A stretch of DNA of 64,000 bases from the NCBI GenBank assembly GCA_047606545.1, contig JASGEI010000012.1, forward strand, positions 9,838 through 73,837. The letters run 5' to 3'. Below, one piece after another: positions 16,945 to 25,957 of the stretch. The DNA comes from JASGDC01 sp047606545 (lineage in GTDB: Bacteria; Actinomycetota; Actinomycetes; Actinomycetales; Micrococcaceae). The notes beneath the pieces were generated by a model, which was not told where the DNA came from, ran no database searches, and saw nothing but the letters and a program-made list of their open reading frames with translations. Made by a program: the position numbers and the translations under genes. Position 1 is the first letter of the stretch. Each line of letters begins with the position of its first letter.

Positions 16945-17123
16945 AGCTTCCTTAGCTTTGGGAAATAAAGAATATACAGCTTAATGTATACCAACCATAA
17001 CAGTTTTGCCAGTGTAAGCTTCGCACTCTTTAATCTATTTACATTCATAATTTCCCATTTACATGCGAAATTATGAATGAACAAGGGAAAAAAGTAATGT
17101 AAATAACTTGATTTTTAGGCAAG

Positions 17124-17157
17124 AGAATAGGGAAAGATTAATCTTTCCCTATTCTCG
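17124..17157. repeat. Perfect 34-base palindrome
   Basis: GAGAATAGGGAAAGATT and its exact complement back to back. As RNA it would form a long hairpin on either strand, but no U-run follows on either side. It could be a terminator for an unseen transcript or a remnant of a mobile unit. Confidence 0.6.
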
Positions 17158-17517
17158 GTGTTAGTTGTTGTGTTGGCCAAAACCAAACGGTTTCGGAACT
17201 CTATATATTAACTAGTCGCGTTACTTATACTTATTTGGTATAGACTTGCGATTAATAAACCTATTATCGTCTTAATTTTTATAGCTTAAATAATAATCCT
17301 GCAACAGCTCAGCAATCTTACTATTACGCTTTATCTAACTCCTAACAAATCAACACACTCTGCATTAAGTTATCTCATCATGAAATCATCATGCAACTTG
17401 GATTCCTACTTTGGAAACTTAAATCCAGCACTTAATTATAGAGTAAAAAATCTCTTTTTAAAAGAAAATATTAAAAATAACTTTTAAGTCCTATTTACTT
17501 TATTAAACATTAAATAT

Positions 17518-17552
17518 AACAAGGGAGAAGCAATAGCTACTTCCCCCTTGTT
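17518..17552 (-). terminator. Terminator of the cellobiose PTS operon
   Basis: AACAAGGG-GAAG pairs with CTTC-CCCTTGTT with single mismatches, 26 bases after the IIC stop on the minus strand; the minus strand continues ATATTTAATG. Confidence 0.7.
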
Positions 17553-17578
17553 ATAAGTAAATAATCAAGTTAAATTAA

Positions 17579-19018
17579 TTACTTAGCTTCAGCAGTTTTC
17601 TTTTTATCTACTTCAGCTTCTACTTTACTTTCAGTTTTTGTGATGCTCTCTTTACTGTTTGACTCAGCAGCTAGAGCAGCAGCTTGTTCTTCTTCTTCTG
17701 CTACAAGTTTTGCATCATATACTTTAATGAATGGGAAGTATATAACGAATGCTAACACTGCACAAAGCAAAGCAACTACAGCAGCTTTCCAGTCACCTGC
17801 AGTACCAATGAAAGCACCAATACCTGCTGGTGATGGCCAAGGAACTTGCGCAATAATTGGCTTAACTATATGTAACTTAATTGAGAAATACGCCAAGGAA
17901 GCAGTAGCCATTGGAGCCAAGAAGAATGGAATTGCCATGTATGGGTTATATACAATTGGCAAACCAAAGATAATTGGCTCGTTAATGTTGAATATTGCTG
18001 GCACTATAGCTGCCTTACCCAATACTTTAAGCTGCGAAGACTTTCCCATCAACGCAATAAAGATTGTAAGACCTAATGTCGCACCAGAACCACCCAAAAT
18101 TGCGAATGAGTTATTGAACTCACCTGCGAATGGGATATTTGCTCCATGCTGGTTTAGCTGCATATTAGTCAAAGTAATTGGAGTAATGAATGCACTAATG
18201 ATGTTTGCACCGTGAATACCTACAATCCACAAAGCACTAATTAAGAACATAATTACCATAATGCCTAACCAGCTGTTTGTGATGTACTGTACGAATGCGA
18301 ATGGAATCGAAATAATTTCGTATATATCGGTACCCATTAGGTTCAAAATACCGTTAATAATCAATACTGTAAATGCAATGATAAAAGCTGGAATCAATGC
18401 GGTGAATGAACGTGCTACACCAGGAGGCACAGTATCAGGCATCTTAATTACCCAGTTGCGACGTACACAAAGAATGTATAGCTGTGTAGCTACGATTGCC
18501 ATGATAATAGCAGTGAAGATACCTGCAGTACCTAGACGTGTAATACCATTACCAGCAAACTGAATACCTTCGACCAACATGTTTGTTGGATCTTTTGTAT
18601 CATTTGATAATGTAATCTGTCCGTTGCCCTTAGTGAACTGTGGTAAACACATGAAGAATGCAAATAGTGAAAGTAGTGCACCATTTAATGGGTTTACATT
18701 CAATTTTTCTTCATCTTGAGCAATACGAGTTAACTCATAACCAATAACTAGGCCGAAATAAATTGCCAAAATACCTACAGTTGCAAAGTTAGCGACCATG
18801 TATAGATCACTAAAATTAGCAAATGTCTTATTGTAGAATCCTTCCAATCCTGGGAATGTCAACGGCAAAATGTTGAATACCAAGAACATGGAACCTACGA
18901 TTGTGAAAGGGATGCTAGCCATACCGGCTGCCATTACTGCCCTTACAATTTTAAATTGAGAAATCTTGCCCATAGGCTTCATTAAAGAATTCTCTAAGAT
19001 CCCGAAGACCTTTTCCAT
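17579..19018 (-). CDS. PTS lactose/cellobiose-family IIC permease
   Basis: 479 residues, about ten membrane segments. Family phrases include GMASIPFTIVGSMFLV near residue 33, LWIVGIHGANIISAFITP near 263, GGSGATLGLTIF near 309 and NINEPIIFGLPIVYNP near 344. The C-terminal 45 residues are Glu/Lys/Ala-rich and look disordered. It is the last gene of the leftward operon GH1-IIB-IIA-membrane protein-IIC and moves a beta-glucoside such as cellobiose while IIB phosphorylates it. The exact sugar is inferred from the GH1 partner. Confidence 0.92.
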   Translation of the reverse strand: MEKVFGILENSLMKPMGKISQFKIVRAVMAAGMASIPFTIVGSMFLVFNILPLTFPGLEGFYNKTFANFSDLYMVANFATVGILAIYFGLVIGYELTRIAQDEEKLNVNPLNGALLSLFAFFMCLPQFTKGNGQITLSNDTKDPTNMLVEGIQFAGNGITRLGTAGIFTAIIMAIVATQLYILCVRRNWVIKMPDTVPPGVARSFTALIPAFIIAFTVLIINGILNLMGTDIYEIISIPFAFVQYITNSWLGIMVIMFLISALWIVGIHGANIISAFITPITLTNMQLNQHGANIPFAGEFNNSFAILGGSGATLGLTIFIALMGKSSQLKVLGKAAIVPAIFNINEPIIFGLPIVYNPYMAIPFFLAPMATASLAYFSIKLHIVKPIIAQVPWPSPAGIGAFIGTAGDWKAAVVALLCAVLAFVIYFPFIKVYDAKLVAEEEEQAAALAAESNSKESITKTESKVEAEVDKKKTAEAK

Positions 19019-19049
19019 ATTAATAACCTTTCAAATTATGTATAAAGTT

Positions 19050-19553
19050 TTAAACCCCAATAGCTTTTTTATATTCTTTAATTCGGAAAAATTGCTTATC
19101 TTGATTTGTTTGGATTAGATAAATTTTCCGAATAAGAATTCCACACAAAAATACTCCTATTGCTAGGAAAACTAGAATAAACCTTTTTCCAGTGGCATCG
19201 TTAGCCGCAAATGGGAAAAGGTGTGTATACAATGAAGTTGGCACAGTCGGCAACAAACAAATGTTAATACCTAGTTGTATGTATGAGTATGCTTTTAATC
19301 TTGGAACCATATTAGTGTGTTTATTGTAAATTCGTACTTGCTCAGCAAGAACCAGCACGGAAAAGGCAATTAACGCAAAAGGTATTACTGCCCATGTAGA
19401 TCCAGCTAATGATAAAAACAACATCCAATATAAATTAGCAAAGAATAGGGTCGCTACTATATAACGGACAAGAAGATACCGATTAAAGTACATATTTTTT
19501 AAACCAGCTTTTTTCTGACTTTTTTCTAATGCTCTTTTCTCGGTATCTTTCAT
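19050..19553 (-). CDS. Membrane protein of unknown function inside the cellobiose PTS operon
   Basis: 167 residues. A basic N-terminal 25 residues (KRALEKSQKKAGLKNMYFNR) precede four membrane segments (about 28-47, 50-70, 92-108, 125-145) and a basic C-terminus. I do not recognise a named family. It lies eight bases after the IIA gene and 31 before the IIC gene, so it is almost surely co-expressed with the transporter and may be an accessory or regulatory partner of the IIC. Confidence 0.75.
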   Translation of the reverse strand: MKDTEKRALEKSQKKAGLKNMYFNRYLLVRYIVATLFFANLYWMLFLSLAGSTWAVIPFALIAFSVLVLAEQVRIYNKHTNMVPRLKAYSYIQLGINICLLPTVPTSLYTHLFPFAANDATGKRFILVFLAIGVFLCGILIRKIYLIQTNQDKQFFRIKEYKKAIGV

Positions 19554-19561
19554 AAAATGTC

Positions 19562-19906
19562 CTATTTTTTCTGCGCTAGCTCTTGGTATATAAACATCAT
19601 TTCAACAGCAACTTCTTTAAGAGTCATTGTCGTCATCAAATGATCTTGTGCATGTACCAAGATGATTTCCATCTCTACTTTTTTACCGCCAGCGTATTCC
19701 TGGAGTAATTTAGTTTGGGATTTATGCGCATCAGTAAGTTCTGCTTCCGCTTCATCAAGATGCTTCTGTGCTTCTTCAAACTCACCTGCACGCATTGACT
19801 TCAATGCTTTATGTACAAGGGTACGAGCTTGACCACTATGGATAATGATATCGAAAGAAACTACCTGAATTTCTTCGCTAGTACTACTATTAGTATTTTC
19901 TGCCAT
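19562..19906 (-). CDS. PTS lactose/cellobiose-family IIA protein
   Basis: 114 residues, all-helical IIA of the lactose/chitobiose family. The phospho-histidine lies in LVHAQDHLMTTMTLKEVA near residue 83, with the upstream helix SGQARTLVHKALKSMRAGEF. It trimerises in known members and passes phosphate from HPr to the IIB. Fifteen bases separate it from the IIB gene upstream. Confidence 0.92.
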   Translation of the reverse strand: MAENTNSSTSEEIQVVSFDIIIHSGQARTLVHKALKSMRAGEFEEAQKHLDEAEAELTDAHKSQTKLLQEYAGGKKVEMEIILVHAQDHLMTTMTLKEVAVEMMFIYQELAQKK

Positions 19907-19921
19907 TAGTAATCCAACACC

Positions 19922-20242
19922 TTAGCCGTTGATATTTTCTTCAACTAGAGTAGCTAGCTTTTCAATGCCAGTTGGTACTGGAACATAAGCTGGGAATGGA
20001 ATACTTACCACTGGAACTCCAACTTCTTCACCAATCTGCTGGAATTTCTCTAGGTGCATAGTAGTTTGTGGGCTAATTAGGTATAAATCGAATTCCTTAT
20101 TACGCATTTTGCCTTCACCTTCAGAAACTGAAACTGCGTCTAGTTCGATATCTTCACCTTTGCCCTGTAGGTATTCAGTTACTTTTTTAGCCATCATTGA
20201 TGATGACATACCTGCTGCACAAATGATTAATGCTTTTTTCAT
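19922..20242 (-). CDS. PTS lactose/cellobiose-family IIB protein
   Basis: 106 residues. The phospho-cysteine is residue 8 in MKKALIICAAGMSSSMMA, the classic P-loop of cellobiose-type IIB. Cytoplasmic, passes phosphate from IIA to the sugar bound in the IIC. Fifteen bases after the GH1 gene, with Shine-Dalgarno AGGAGAG just before the ATG. Confidence 0.93.
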   Translation of the reverse strand: MKKALIICAAGMSSSMMAKKVTEYLQGKGEDIELDAVSVSEGEGKMRNKEFDLYLISPQTTMHLEKFQQIGEEVGVPVVSIPFPAYVPVPTGIEKLATLVEENING

Positions 20243-20257
20243 TTTTCTCTCCTGTTT

Positions 20258-21685
20258 TTATAAATTTTCACCATTGCTGGCGATTACTTCTTTGTACCAA
20301 TAGAAGGAATCCTTTTTACTTCTTGCTAACGTACCCTTACCAGTGTTGTCTTTATCTACATAGATAAATCCATAACGCTTTTCCATTTCACCGGTACCAG
20401 CAGAGACTAAATCAATACAACCCCAAGGAGTGTATCCAATCAAATCTATACCATCTTCTTGTACTGCAAGCTTCATTTGTTCAATATGTGAACGTAAATA
20501 GTTTATACGATAATCGTCGTGAACTTTTCCATTTTCGACCTTGTCATAAGCACCAAAACCATTTTCAACAATGAAAAGTGGTAAGCCATACATGTCTTCA
20601 AACCAGTTCATTGCATAACGTAGACCTTCAGGGTCAATTGCCCAACCCCAATCTGAGGCTTCAATATATTCATTTTTAACAAGATGATCTAGGTCAATCT
20701 CATCATAGTTTTTATCTTCTGGACTTTCTATTACGAATGACATGTAATAACTAAAACCAATATAGTCAACCGTGCCTTTTTTCAAAATTTCTTTATCTTC
20801 ATCAGTAATATCCATACCTATACCCTTGCGCTCTAAGTAGTTAACAAGATGCTTTGGATATTTACCATGTACATGAACATCAGCAAAGAAATACCGACGT
20901 TCCATCGTTTTTTGCGCAGTTAGAATATCGGCAGGTTTACAAGTTTTTGGGTAAATCGGACACATGGCAATCATGCAACCAATTTCAAAATTTGGATTAA
21001 TTTTGCGGCCAATCTCTACCGCTTTTGCACTAGCAACTAGCTCATAATGTGCAGCTTGATACATGATAGCTTCACGATTATCGCCTTCTTTAAAGACTAG
21101 ACCTGAGTTCGTGAAAGTAGCAAAATCCATGTTATAGCTAGACTGGTTATTAATTTCATTGAAAGTCATCCAGTATTTAACTTTGTCTTTGTACCGGTTA
21201 AAGCATGCTTGTGCAAAACGTTCAAAGAACCTAACTAACTTTCTATTGCGCCAACCACCATATTGTGTAACAAGGTAATAAGGCATTTCAAAATGTGAAA
21301 GCGTAACGATAGGTTGAATATCATTTGCTAATAACTCATCAAATAAATCATCGTAAAATTTTAAACCAGCTTCATTTGGTTCAGTTTCATCACCTTTAGG
21401 AAAAATACGAGTCCAGGCAATTGAAGTTCTAAAACACTTAAAGCCCATTTCTTTGAACAGAGCGATATCTTCTGGGTAACGATGGTAAAAGTCAATAGCT
21501 TCATGGTTTGGATAGTATTTACCTTCAACGACGCCGTCAGTAATTTCTCGGTCTTTGCCGTTAGCCCCAGCAGTCATTACATCAGCAACACTGATGCCTT
21601 TTCCGCCTTCTTGCCAGCCACCTTCAAGTTGGTGTGCAGCTACTGCGCCACCCCAAAGAAAGTTTTCGCCTAAACTACTAACCAC
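20258..21685 (-). CDS. GH1 6-phospho-beta-glucosidase
   Basis: 475 residues, glycoside hydrolase family 1. The acid/base glutamate is in YWMTFNEINNQ and the nucleophile glutamate in PLFIVENGFGAYD; the C-terminal LVSAGTGEMEKRYGFIYVD phrase is typical of the phospho-specific branch. It cleaves imported phosphorylated beta-glucosides in the cytoplasm. The start is GTG at 21685, with AAGGAG nine bases before it. First gene of the cellobiose PTS operon; a TATAAT on the minus strand at 21744-21749 may be its -10 box. Confidence 0.93.
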   Translation of the reverse strand: MVSSLGENFLWGGAVAAHQLEGGWQEGGKGISVADVMTAGANGKDREITDGVVEGKYYPNHEAIDFYHRYPEDIALFKEMGFKCFRTSIAWTRIFPKGDETEPNEAGLKFYDDLFDELLANDIQPIVTLSHFEMPYYLVTQYGGWRNRKLVRFFERFAQACFNRYKDKVKYWMTFNEINNQSSYNMDFATFTNSGLVFKEGDNREAIMYQAAHYELVASAKAVEIGRKINPNFEIGCMIAMCPIYPKTCKPADILTAQKTMERRYFFADVHVHGKYPKHLVNYLERKGIGMDITDEDKEILKKGTVDYIGFSYYMSFVIESPEDKNYDEIDLDHLVKNEYIEASDWGWAIDPEGLRYAMNWFEDMYGLPLFIVENGFGAYDKVENGKVHDDYRINYLRSHIEQMKLAVQEDGIDLIGYTPWGCIDLVSAGTGEMEKRYGFIYVDKDNTGKGTLARSKKDSFYWYKEVIASNGENL

Positions 21686-21743
21686 TTACAAATACTCCTT
21701 CGTACTTTTAAAACACTAGAACTACTTCCAGTACCTTAAGTAA

Positions 21744-21749
21744 ATTATA
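21744..21749 (-). promoter_or_regulatory. Candidate -10 box of the cellobiose PTS operon
   Basis: TATAAT on the minus strand about 60 bases before the GH1 start. No good -35 at the right distance, so an activator or extended element may be needed. Confidence 0.3.
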
Positions 21750-21924
21750 CATTCACGCTAATAATTTTGTAGGTTATATGCAAAAGTGGCTAATTATTTT
21801 AGATTAAATTCACAACAGCTTTGAAAACAAATCTGAAGAAAACCTAAACAACCAAATTAGCAAACATCCTAGAACCCATAATTCCAAAAAGGATACTAAA
21901 CATATATCTACACTGAATCTAAGA

Positions 21925-24675
21925 CTATAAGTTAGTTATTGGATTAGTGTCAGTAATATCTTCCGGTTCGTATACTACTACCCCACGTTTTAACATAGCA
22001 ACAGCATTCCTTGCTTGGTTGGCTAAGAATGGATACCTATCTCTTAGCCCTGCAAACTGATCTAAGACATCAATTACTTGTTTTATATTACGGACAAAGT
22101 CGCCACCAGTTAATTCAGTATTTTCCAATGTCTCTTCCATGGATGCGCCTTTAGCCCATAAATATGTGGGCCAAATAAAACCTGGATCTGGCTCTCGAGT
22201 TTGTTTGATTCGGTTACTTTGCTCTAGATCATCTACAAAAGACCAATAACTAACTAACTGATTGTATGATTTACTAAGTTTTTCGCTTGGAAAATAAATA
22301 TCTTCATTATTTTCATTTTTCCTTGGCTCATAAATGTAACAAGATACCAAAGCAGCTAACCCAGCTGCATTTAATCCATCAAAAATCCCATTGTGAATTG
22401 ATTGGGCAAGTAATAAATCATTTTCACCGTAAATAACTTGTAAGTCTTTACCTTTACTAGTTAGCTTTAAGCTATCTTCATTAGTTAAATAACCAGTTTC
22501 AAGTAAAACTTCACAAACTCTATCAAAGACACTGGCAATATTGTGAGTTCGTCCTTTAATTTGACGCTTTAACCTTGATAAGTCTTTGTTAACACTTTGC
22601 GCCCGCCTAGCCCAGCGTAGATGTTTCTTTAGTTCAGAACATTTCCTACATGGATGGTTTGCCAACATCTCTTGTAAATCTCCAGCACGTTTTAACTGAG
22701 TTGCTTGAGACTTATTATTAGTTTTACGTTTCTTTTTGGGATGCACTTTATGTAATGCACTTAAAAGTTTGCTTTGATGTTTAGAGATTCTGACATTAAA
22801 CTTCTTCGGAATTTGTAGATAGCCTAAAGTATCAATCTCAGCAATATCACTACTTTTAGCTAGTTTAACGACTTTTCCTTTTTCAGTGAGGACCAGTAAT
22901 CTATTACCAGTTGCATCATTTTTATAAACTCTGATTACCACTGCCTTATAACCAGAGTCTTTATTAGTGAGTTTTACTACATCACCTGGTTTATAACTAG
23001 CTAAATTAATAGTTTCTTTACCGGCTAGCAGTCTTCGCAAACCTGGTACTTTACGCTTAAGAGCTTGCAACTCATTATATAAAGCATAGTAATGCTCAAA
23101 GTCGCCATAGTTACAATTTAGATTTTTCTGATAAGCAGTCAAAGTTCCTTCTAGAGAACGTACTCTCTTAGCAACTCCAACTACAGCTTTATCCGCTTGG
23201 AATTGCGCAAAAGAAAGCTCTAGAACTTCTTTAGCTTCTTCAACTCCCTTAGCTTCTATTAAGTTAACTGCCATATTATAGCTTGGTTTAAAGCTCGAGT
23301 TTAGCGGATAGCTACGCTTTGAAGCCAATCTGCCTAGGGCGTAAGGATCTGTATCTGCTTGCCAAAGCACTACTGCATGACCTTCAATATCAATACCACG
23401 TCGTCCAGCACGACCAGTTAACTGAGTATACTCCCCTGCAGTAATATCCACATGGGTGGTCCCGTTATACTTATCTAATTTTTCTAAAACGACTGTCTTA
23501 GCAGGCATATTTACACCCAACGCTAAAGTTTCGGTAGCAAATACTACTTTAACTAATCCCAAGGAAAATAGTTTTTCTACCAATTCTTTAAAAACTGGAA
23601 GCAATCCAGCGTGGTGTGCTGCCACTCCATGCAACAAGCCTTGTCGGAACTGCCGGAAACCCAACATATCTAAATCTACTTGTGGAATACCGGCAATGGC
23701 AGCAGATATTGCATTATCAATTAATTCTTCTTCACGTTCATTAGTAAATTTTAATGGTGAAGTTAAAATATGTGCAACAGCAGCATCACATCCCTTTCGG
23801 GAAAAAATAAAATAAATAGCTGGCAATAAGTTTTCAGTTGCCAGTGACTCTAACACCTGAAATCGTGAAGTTTTGGGACCAAAATTATAACGATTACGTC
23901 TTTGAGAACGCCGAGATTTTGGATAACGCGCAATTAATTCTTTACGTATTTGGAGTAATTTTGGATTAACACGATATTTTTCTTTATTCTGTTTTGCAGC
24001 TAAACTATCAAAACTAATACCCTGGTATAAATCATAGATTTTTCCAGAGACCATTACATGTTGCCAGAGTGGAACAGGTCGATGCTCTGTAACAATAACT
24101 TTTGTATCGCCACGTACTAGTTCAAGCCATTGACCGAATTCTTCTGCATTAGAAACTGTAGCGCTAAGCGATACCAGCTTTACTTTTTGAGGTAAATGTA
24201 GAATAATCTCTTCCCAAACAGCTCCCCGATTACGATCAGCTAAATAATGTACTTCATCCATAATTACAAATTGGAGCTCATTAAGGGTGCTGGAATCTGT
24301 ATAAATCATATTACGAAGCACTTCAGTAGTCATCACAACTAGTGGAGCTTCTGAATTTATATTAGTATCACCGGTAAGAAGTCCAACGTTACCTTTACCG
24401 TATTTATTACTTAATTCAAGGTATTTTTGATTACTGAGTGCTTTAACCGGTGCTGTATAAAAAGCTTTTTTACCATGCTTCAAAGCTGTAAACATAGCAA
24501 ATTCGCCTACGATTGTCTTACCAGCTCCAGTAGGAGCAGCTACTAAGACCCCAGCACCACTTTCAATTACTTTACAGGCTTCCAACTGGAAATTATCTAA
24601 CGGAAACTTTAGTGTACTGGTAAATTCGTTAAGCAATTGGAAGTTAGTTAAGTTATCCGTTTTATTGGATACCAT
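21925..24675 (-). CDS. helY: DEAD/DEAH-box RNA helicase, HelY (Ski2/Mtr4-like)
   Basis: 916 residues. The helicase core shows VLVAAPTGAGKTIVGEF (Walker A), VIMDEVHYLADRNRG (DEVH box), LVSLSATVSNAEEFG (motif III), and YTQLTGRAGRRGID (motif VI). A long C-terminal part carries an arch-like insertion (about 530-720) and the DSHCT-type helical end. It unwinds RNA, probably in rRNA processing or decay. Its place four bases after tatC matches the Mycobacterium order tatA-tatC-helY (Rv2094c-Rv2092c). Confidence 0.93.
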   Translation of the reverse strand: MVSNKTDNLTNFQLLNEFTSTLKFPLDNFQLEACKVIESGAGVLVAAPTGAGKTIVGEFAMFTALKHGKKAFYTAPVKALSNQKYLELSNKYGKGNVGLLTGDTNINSEAPLVVMTTEVLRNMIYTDSSTLNELQFVIMDEVHYLADRNRGAVWEEIILHLPQKVKLVSLSATVSNAEEFGQWLELVRGDTKVIVTEHRPVPLWQHVMVSGKIYDLYQGISFDSLAAKQNKEKYRVNPKLLQIRKELIARYPKSRRSQRRNRYNFGPKTSRFQVLESLATENLLPAIYFIFSRKGCDAAVAHILTSPLKFTNEREEELIDNAISAAIAGIPQVDLDMLGFRQFRQGLLHGVAAHHAGLLPVFKELVEKLFSLGLVKVVFATETLALGVNMPAKTVVLEKLDKYNGTTHVDITAGEYTQLTGRAGRRGIDIEGHAVVLWQADTDPYALGRLASKRSYPLNSSFKPSYNMAVNLIEAKGVEEAKEVLELSFAQFQADKAVVGVAKRVRSLEGTLTAYQKNLNCNYGDFEHYYALYNELQALKRKVPGLRRLLAGKETINLASYKPGDVVKLTNKDSGYKAVVIRVYKNDATGNRLLVLTEKGKVVKLAKSSDIAEIDTLGYLQIPKKFNVRISKHQSKLLSALHKVHPKKKRKTNNKSQATQLKRAGDLQEMLANHPCRKCSELKKHLRWARRAQSVNKDLSRLKRQIKGRTHNIASVFDRVCEVLLETGYLTNEDSLKLTSKGKDLQVIYGENDLLLAQSIHNGIFDGLNAAGLAALVSCYIYEPRKNENNEDIYFPSEKLSKSYNQLVSYWSFVDDLEQSNRIKQTREPDPGFIWPTYLWAKGASMEETLENTELTGGDFVRNIKQVIDVLDQFAGLRDRYPFLANQARNAVAMLKRGVVVYEPEDITDTNPITNL

Positions 24676-24679
24676 GTCT

Positions 24680-25540
24680 TTAATTGCCTAAATCCTCTGT
24701 CGGAGTTGGGTTAGCAATCTCTTTTTCGATGTCTATATTTTGCTTAGCTTTTTTCTTTTCTCTACGTTTATCTAAGAAATAAGTAATTCCTATAGCACCA
24801 GCAAATAATAATATCAAAGGTGCTGCTAAGAAAAACATACTCATTGCATCACTACCTGGAGCGGCAAATGCCGCAAATAGACAGATTAAGAAGAAAACTA
24901 TTCGCCAAGATTTAATCAAAGTGCGTGCTGGTAAGACACCTAATAGGTTAAGACCTACAACTAATACTGGCATTAAGAAGGAAAACCCAAATACTAGCAT
25001 CAAACGACTGACAAAAGTGATATAGTCTCTGGCAGGGATTAAGTTAGATCCACCTATCGGAATAAAGTTTGTAAGCACCATTACCATATGTGGTAATACT
25101 AGCCATGCTACAAATACGCCAAGCAAGAATAATGGTATCGAGGTAAATAAGAAGCTTATTGAATACCATTTTTCTTTCTTAGTAAAGCCAGGCGCTAGAA
25201 ATGCCCAGCCTTCATATATCCAAATTGGTGAAGAGAGTATAATGCCAATAAATATCGACATCTGTAATTGCAAGTCAAAAGCCGTAATGATACCTGCAAA
25301 GTTAAGTGAAGCTTCACGATGTGCAGTATGTGCGGCATTAATTAATGGTTGCTGAATAGCTTGTAAAGCATATGGATATAAAAACCAACCAGCAACGCTA
25401 GCTAATATCAAAGCTACAGCACAAACTAATAACCTATTTTTGAGTTCTCGGAAGTGCTCCTTAAGCGGCATCCGTCCCTCAGGATTTTTCCTTCTGCTTT
25501 TAGAAATATTTTGTGGAGCTTCTGTTTGTGCTGTTGTCAT
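24680..25540 (-). CDS. tatC: Twin-arginine translocase subunit TatC
   Basis: 286 residues with six membrane segments. Family marks are MPLKEHFRELKNRL at the N-terminus, which recognises the twin-arginine signal, and FLAPGFTKKEKWY and PVLVVGLNLLGVLPART further on. It forms the substrate receptor of the Tat pathway. Fourteen bases after tatA. A twin-arginine substrate is encoded at 51840-52838. Confidence 0.95.
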   Translation of the reverse strand: MTTAQTEAPQNISKSRRKNPEGRMPLKEHFRELKNRLLVCAVALILASVAGWFLYPYALQAIQQPLINAAHTAHREASLNFAGIITAFDLQLQMSIFIGIILSSPIWIYEGWAFLAPGFTKKEKWYSISFLFTSIPLFLLGVFVAWLVLPHMVMVLTNFIPIGGSNLIPARDYITFVSRLMLVFGFSFLMPVLVVGLNLLGVLPARTLIKSWRIVFFLICLFAAFAAPGSDAMSMFFLAAPLILLFAGAIGITYFLDKRREKKKAKQNIDIEKEIANPTPTEDLGN

Positions 25541-25554
25541 ATTACCTATAAAAG

Positions 25555-25845
25555 TTAAACTTTATGTTTGTCAGTATTCTCAGTTGACTCTTCGATTATT
25601 TCAACTTCAGGTTCTTCGTCCTTAACGACTGTAGCTTCGATAGCCTCTGGCTCTTCTTCCTGTGCTTCAGCTTCTTCTTTTGCTTTCTTAGCCTTTTTAT
25701 CTTCGTCTTTCATCTGACGAACTTCAGACTTGAATACACGTAAAGACTGACCCATACTACGTGCGATGCCTGGAAGGCGTGGTGCACCAAAAATAATTAA
25801 TGCAATCGCAATTATAATTAATAGATGTGTCATTGAAAGTCTCAT
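25555..25845 (-). CDS. tatA: Twin-arginine translocase subunit TatA
   Basis: 96 residues: one membrane helix (about 7-20), the conserved FG hinge in IIFGAPRLPGIARSMGQSLRVF, an amphipathic helix, and a long Lys/Glu-rich tail. It assembles the Tat pore. The start at 25845 is preceded by GGGGGA. A single TatA/B-type gene here; a separate tatB was not seen. Confidence 0.93.
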   Translation of the reverse strand: MRLSMTHLLIIIAIALIIFGAPRLPGIARSMGQSLRVFKSEVRQMKDEDKKAKKAKEEAEAQEEEPEAIEATVVKDEEPEVEIIEESTENTDKHKV

Positions 25846-25957
25846 TAAAAATCCCCCATAGAATAATGAAGTTTAACTTATAGCTAAACTCGTTCTCAAA
25901 TTAGTCTACACCAAATTAAGCATAAAAATAATGGGTAATCGCAGAATTTGGCTAATA

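Larger units (their letters stand above)
16945..17578. other. 634-base gene-free region with long palindromes
   Basis: No credible gene found. It contains a 13-bp inverted repeat CATTCATAATTTC (17042-17054) / GAAATTATGAATG (17067-17079), a perfect 34-base palindrome at 17124-17157, a shorter imperfect one around 17177-17196 (CCAAAACC/GGTTTCGG), and the cel operon terminator at 17518-17552. Confidence 0.5.

Noticed and set aside
17177..17196. LacI/CcpA-type operator at CCAAAACC...GGTTTCGG
   Set aside because: The palindrome is imperfect and no promoter or LacI gene is adjacent; the match is too weak to call.
17640..18563. Long plus-strand frames inside the cellobiose IIC gene
   Set aside because: They mirror membrane codons of the real gene and have no ribosome site.
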